A DNA stretch of 60,000 bases from Cristatella mucedo (Eukaryota > Bryozoa > Phylactolaemata > Cristatellidae), in assembly GCA_009760855.2 (NCBI GenBank), contig WPIO01000031.1, forward strand, positions 2,733,001 to 2,793,000, given 5' to 3'. The translations under genes and the position numbers were made by a program. Numbering within the stretch: position 1 is the first letter of the stretch; every line of letters begins with the position of its first letter. The notes below the pieces were generated by a model. That model had not been told where the DNA came from. It saw only the letters and a list, made by a program, of their open reading frames with translations, and ran no database searches. Of the stretch, positions 55,375 through 60,000 are shown piece after piece.

Positions 55375-58300
55375 GTAATGTAACGTAATTTATATCCGTC
55401 TCTAACTCCACAAAGTCATAAAGACCATGTGGGTGTTACGCAGAAGAGATTTGTTTAGCACACTCACAGCATAAGCGGCTTTTGGTACGAATTCGGTACC
55501 CAACAGACTTCGTCTCACGCAACAAAGAAAAAGTGGGAAGCATAGCAGAGTCAGGAGAGCAGTTGAGGTAGTTAGTAGCATAGAAGTGGCAGCTCAGGAC
55601 CTCTGAAAAGGATGTGCCGTAGTCGGCAGTATGAGAGTAGTTGTCGTTGCGTAAGAATTGTGGAAGCACATTCCACAGTCTAGGACCTGCAGAGCTGAAG
55701 CTCCTGTCACCAACGGTCTTTAAGCGGAGGAATTGGACAGCTAGTTTATTGTCCACACAGGACCTGAGGGTGCGAACAGGCTGAAACTGATGCAGCAGTT
55801 TAGCTAGGTTCAAGGGAGCCGAGCCGTGGTGGGCCTTGTGGGTCAGCGTAAGAACTTTGCTCTGTATCCGTTGCTCAACCGGCAACCATTCTAGCTCTTT
55901 CAGCAAAGGAGACACGTGCTCAAACCGCTGGGACTTGAAGACCAGTCTTGCAGCCATATTCAGAGTCCGCTGTAGTGGCATAATAGCTTTCTTTGGTAGC
56001 CCAGCCAAAAGGGAATTACAATAATCAAGCCGAGACAGAACTATAGAGCTAGTTAAATTTTTCACAAGCCACTGTGGGAGACAGCTTCTAATCTTGGATA
56101 GGGATCGGATGTGATGGCTAGCTGTAGAGGCAGTCTTCTGAATGAAGCTTTTGAGTTTGAGGCAGCTGTCGAACACGACACCTAGATTACGAGCACGTGG
56201 TGAAGGTCGCACAATAGCATCACCTATTAGAACAGCAAAGCCTTTTAATCCAGCCACACGCTTAGGGTGTCCTATGAGCAGCAGTTCGGTTTTATCGTCA
56301 TTTAATTTCACGAAGTTTTCCGACATCCAGGATCGAATATCGGCAAGGCAAGCATTCAGTTTCTCATTTGCTGCAGCAGATTCCGACGGTTTGAATGACA
56401 AATACAACTGAGTATCGTCAGCATAGAGGTGATATCCTATTCCACGGGCGTTAATCACTTTTCCCAGAGGTTGCGTATAAATGGAGAACAGCAAGGGACC
56501 AAGTACAGACCCTTGGGGGACTCCACAGGTGACCCTTCTCGTGTGTGACACCTGACCCCCACACGACACGGATTGAACACGATCAGACAAGTATGACTTA
56601 AACAACACCAGTTCTTCGTCTGACAGACCAATCGTTGTTCTCAATCGTTAAAGCAGAACTTCGTGATCAATGGTGTCCAAGGCAGCAGACAGATCTAGCA
56701 GAGCTAAGGCAGTGACATTCCCGTCGTCGTTGCCACGTAGAATGTCATTGTTAACACGGAGGAGAGCAGTTTCGGTAGAGTGCTGCCTCTTGAACCCTGA
56801 TTAAAATGTTTCTGACATTCCATTATTTTCAATATGTTCAAACAGCTGCTTAGCAACAATTTTTTCAAGAATCTTTGATAAGAACGGAAAAAGGGAGACT
56901 GGGCCATAGTTTGCTAGGACCTCTGAGTCAAATCCAGGCTTTTTAAGAATGGGCCTAACGATTGCCGATTCGAAGGACTTGGGGACGACCCCTTTTCCTA
57001 AAGAAGCATTAAAAATCTTGGTTATGGCAGGGCGAAGTTGATCTGCCAGTGAAGACCACAGAGATGAAGGTATAGGGTCTTTAGGAGACGAGCTTTTTTT
57101 GCTTGACTTTATTATAGTAGCCACATCGCATGCAGAAACCTCGAAGAACCTTGTAAGGAAGGTCACAGGTCGAGGAACTACGATTGCTTTAGTCGGTGGG
57201 GGCTTAATAGAGGCACGAATGTGCACAATTTTTTCAGTAAAGAAGGCTGAAAACTTTTTGGCTGAGTCCTTAATATCTGGGGAGTCAGACCTCTCAGCAT
57301 TGTCCAGTAAATGGTTTACTGTCTTATAAACCTGTTTAGTGTCCGACTGGCAGGAATTCAGCTTTCTAATGAAAAAAGAAGCTCTGGTTTCTGTAAGCTT
57401 TCGGGTGTAAACTTTGAGGAAGTCTTTGTAATTGACTAGATCTGCATCAGACCCCGATTTCTTGAAACGATGTTCAAGCCTGCACTTAACCCGGCGCATC
57501 TTTAGGAGTTTTTTGTAAATTGAAAGGAATCTCCACTACTTCGAACACGGATAGAGCGAACGGGAGCATGCTTGTCAAGAGCACTCCTGAGTGTTATGTT
57601 CATAGCATCAGTGAGGACATCGAGGCTGCCGGTCGGTTCTGAATGCAGATCAAGAAGACCTGCATCACAAACAGATTTCAAAAACTTGTACGTGTCAATG
57701 CTATGTAAGTTACGTTGTTTGACAAATTTGACATTGCCCATTACGTGCGAGGGAGCAGGAACGGTAAACGAGACCGAACAATGATCTGAGAGGGTCAGTA
57801 GGCACACCACAAGGTCCGTGGGGAAGACAACCTTAGTGATCACTAGATCTAGAATGTGGCAACCGATATGGATGTTATGATTAACGTGTTGGGCCAAACC
57901 AAAACTCTCCAGACAGTCAAGAAATGAGCAGACCTGGCTGTTGCTAAGGTTGTCAACGTGAATATTGAAGTCTCCTACAATCAATAGTGGCCTGTCACAC
58001 ACAAATATTTTAGCGAGGAACTCTGAAAACTCCTCTATAAACAAGTTTAGACAGCCAGAAGGAGGCCGGTAAATCACAACAGTAAGAGGCATTGTCTTTG
58101 ATGAAGACCTGATTGCAACCGATTCAAACGATGGACCATGCGAGAAACTGCACATTTTATAGCCAAACGATTCGCGAACAACAATTATAACCCCGCCACC
58201 AACCTTGTCAGGATGCATGGACTGATAGAATGACAACCCAGGTGGAGTGGTCTAAGAAATACAGCTACTGGAACAAGGCGTCATCCAAGTTTCGGTAAGC

Positions 58301-58530
58301 AGAAATGCATCTGGCTTCTCCTGGACCACCTGATTGCGTATAAGTAACCCCTTGGTTTTTAGCGAGCGGACATTTAGTAGGCGGAATTTAAGAGGCTGTC
58401 CCAAACTGGGTGACGGCGATGAAGTGGCTTGTATTCTCCTCCATTTGCGTCCGGCCCGGCGGACGCGGGCCCTTCGAATTTGAATTGGACCTTGGTAACG
58501 GCCGTCAGACGACGTTTAACAACGAGCTGG
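55375..58530 (-). mobile_element. L2-b retrotransposon, nearly complete ORF2 (endonuclease + RT)
   Basis: Encodes the APE-type endonuclease and reverse transcriptase that drive target-primed retrotransposition. On minus from about 58530: a basic Arg-rich lead, FRLLNVRSLKTK and FLLTETW; an in-frame TAG near 58253; endonuclease 58236-57502 with VVIYRPPSG, VGDFNIHVDN and LTLSDH; a frameshift at about 57500; linker and RT start 57499-56801 (NYGPVSLFPFLSKILEK); TAA at 56803-56801; the RT SGFKRQHSTETALL block; TAA near 56650; then 402 open codons (56644-55436) with [43 protein letters not shown] and the L2 C-terminal domain. YADD is intact. The 3' UTR ends at 55375-55400 in an ACATT/ACGTT tail. No ORF1 recognised. 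Three stops and one frameshift make it inactive but young. Confidence 0.92.
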
Positions 58531-59170
58531 GCTACGACGGGTGGGCTACTACAACAAGTACTATTCAGCGCTTTAAACTTACGGGTCGTAGGTTTGATAG
58601 CCGAGCTGTTGACAGGGCGAACGCAAGATGCAGGAAGGTTCTAACTGACCCGCCGGAGAAGGCCCGCCGGTAGGTATCGACTAATGGCGACATCGCACCT
58701 TATGCTAAGCAGGTCCTGTTTTGTTTAGCATATCCGAGGACAGCTCATAAATAGTCACAGCGAAGATAGCAGCGGAATACCCGAAGGTATTACGGAGAAA
58801 TCAAGTAAAGGTCCACACCACCCTGGGAGTCGCCCGAGGCCGCTCTCTAGCGCGTGGAGGAATGGGTGTGTCTTTTAGAGAGTTCGTTCGTGGTGCTGAC
58901 AGCTATGCAAATGCCTTTTGCCACGATAAGCATAGAGGCACTGAAGAGTTCTGAACTTGCCACAATAACTTATTGGCTTTTCCTCTGCAATGCATTACCA
59001 CAATCTCATCACTCCAGACTGGCCCCTGCACTCGGGCAAAATAAAGCCAACCACTTACAATTCAGCTCGCATTTCTGGATGCGCCAATACTACTCGAGTG
59101 AGAATGCAATAAGTTAGGTGAGCTCAGATCTAGAAATAGCCTTAAATATAGAATAAACTAACAATCGTAC
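58531..59170. other. Upstream of L2-b ORF2; 5' part of element or flank
   Basis: Moderately GC-rich near 58440-58680. Plus frames 58410-58673 and 58429-58644 overlap antisense L2-b coding sequence. No zinc-knuckle or esterase ORF1 seen, so the 5' boundary of the element is unresolved. Confidence 0.4.
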
Positions 59171-59174
59171 AATT

Positions 59175-60000
59175 TTAAAGATCCCTCGTACAACTCAATC
59201 TCTTTCTAGGCACATTACACTTTCTGCAAATCAAGCATTATCGAATGATTGTTGGTAGCATGCTCATTAATAGGTGAGCATAATATGATTAGACGCAACG
59301 TGCACATGATCAGCATTCGATTATGGTTTGTGGCAGCATGCACAGTGTCAGTATGTATAAGCACACAAAGGACGAATCCCGTTAACCCACCACAGCTGTG
59401 ATAATTAGTTGCGTTTTAGCTTCTCTTTAAATATCGTCAAGTCAGAGGATGTCGCGACATCAGTCGTAAGCGAGTTCCAGGCTTTGGAACGAAGCAACTA
59501 AAGGTGCTGTCTCCAAAGAAGTTGGGGTTCTTACGAAGTATGGGTAAACGATTAGACTCAGAAAAAGCCTGTGGTAGGATGCTTTGCCTAGTGGTGGACT
59601 AGATCTGATAGGTAGGCTGGAGCCAAAGAATGAAGGGACCTAAAATAAGTGACATAACCTTTATATTGATGCGTTGCTTGACGGCAAACCAGTGCAGGTC
59701 AGTGAGAAGCGTTGTGATCTGGCACCTGCGGAGCTCTAGACAGACAAGCCTAACTGCAGAGCTGTGTACCAACTTTAGGCGCCTGATTGCACAGGCCGGT
59801 AGACCAGCAAGCAGCAAGTTGCTAAGTCGAGACTGGATGTCACAAATGCATGAACCAGCTTTGACGTAGAATCAGTTTACTAAGCAAGTCCGAATTTTAG
59901 CAATGTTATGTACCTGAACGTAGGCAGACTTGATTGTAGAGCTGATGTGGTAGTCTGATGAAAAGTGACTGGGGAACTGGCCGCCTAGAGTTCTTGCAGA
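59175..60000 (-). mobile_element. L2-a/L2-c retrotransposon, 5' end beyond window
   Basis: Minus-strand L2 terminal block (complement of AGAAAGAGATTGAGTTGTACGAGGG at about 59185-59210) without a triplet tail. The 3' UTR follows, then ORF2 C-terminal coding sequence with stops (LLAGLPACAIRRLKLV at 59599-59817, then the ...LDDHISSTIKSAYVQVHNIAKI region up to the edge). Confidence 0.8.

Overview
This is a stretch of animal (metazoan) nuclear DNA. Evidence: a receptor gene split by introns with phase-consistent GT-AG splice sites, many 5'-truncated L2/CR1-type non-LTR retrotransposons ending in (ATT)n or (ACATT)n, tRNA-derived SINEs, long (TA)n and (GT)n microsatellites, and very low coding density. 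Nothing bacterial is visible (no operons, CRISPR or rRNA). The lineage cannot be fixed from sequence alone. An invertebrate is likely, because somatomedin-B plus 7TM receptors of this type and L2 elements with triplet tails are common in marine invertebrates.

The only gene I can support fully is a three-exon receptor on the minus strand (28916-39764, 789 residues). It has a signal peptide, a somatomedin-B (SMB) domain, two YRNxxCAxC cysteine motifs, a long Cys-rich ectodomain without a visible GPS motif, and a secretin/adhesion/methuselah-type seven-helix domain. A second paralogue enters at the left edge (exon 1 intact, 1-494). A third exon-1 copy (about 17830-18983) is a pseudogene with stops, lost cysteines and two retrotransposon insertions. 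All three lie in the same orientation inside larger direct duplications: block A about 1-7250, block B about 17.8-24.1 kb, block C about 39.26-53.47 kb. The window therefore holds a tandem receptor cluster undergoing birth-and-death evolution.

Almost everything else is repeat-derived. I use provisional family names. L2-a has (ATT)n tails; its longest copy is 43283-46204. L2-b has (ACATT)n tails; a nearly full ORF2 lies at about 55375-58530. L2-c and L2-d are older, more degenerate families. tRNA-derived SINEs, putative solo LTRs, a 21-bp minisatellite and a degenerate tandem repeat of about 174 bp (50.05-51.65 kb) complete the set. Because the blocks are paralogous, insertions present in one and absent from another can be dated relative to the duplications: 43283-46204, 49103-49374, 42548-42765 and 47285-47475 are in C but not A; 4577-4752 is in A but not C or B; 22263-22725 is in B but not C.

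Layout: 0-7.25 kb block A; 7.35-17.8 kb retroelement fragments and unassigned sequence; 17.8-24.1 kb block B; 24-28.9 kb mostly unassigned with a GGC repeat; 28.9-39.8 kb the intact receptor with repeat-filled introns; 39.8-53.5 kb the rest of block C; 53.5-60 kb microsatellites, a SINE and several L2 copies, including the best-preserved one.
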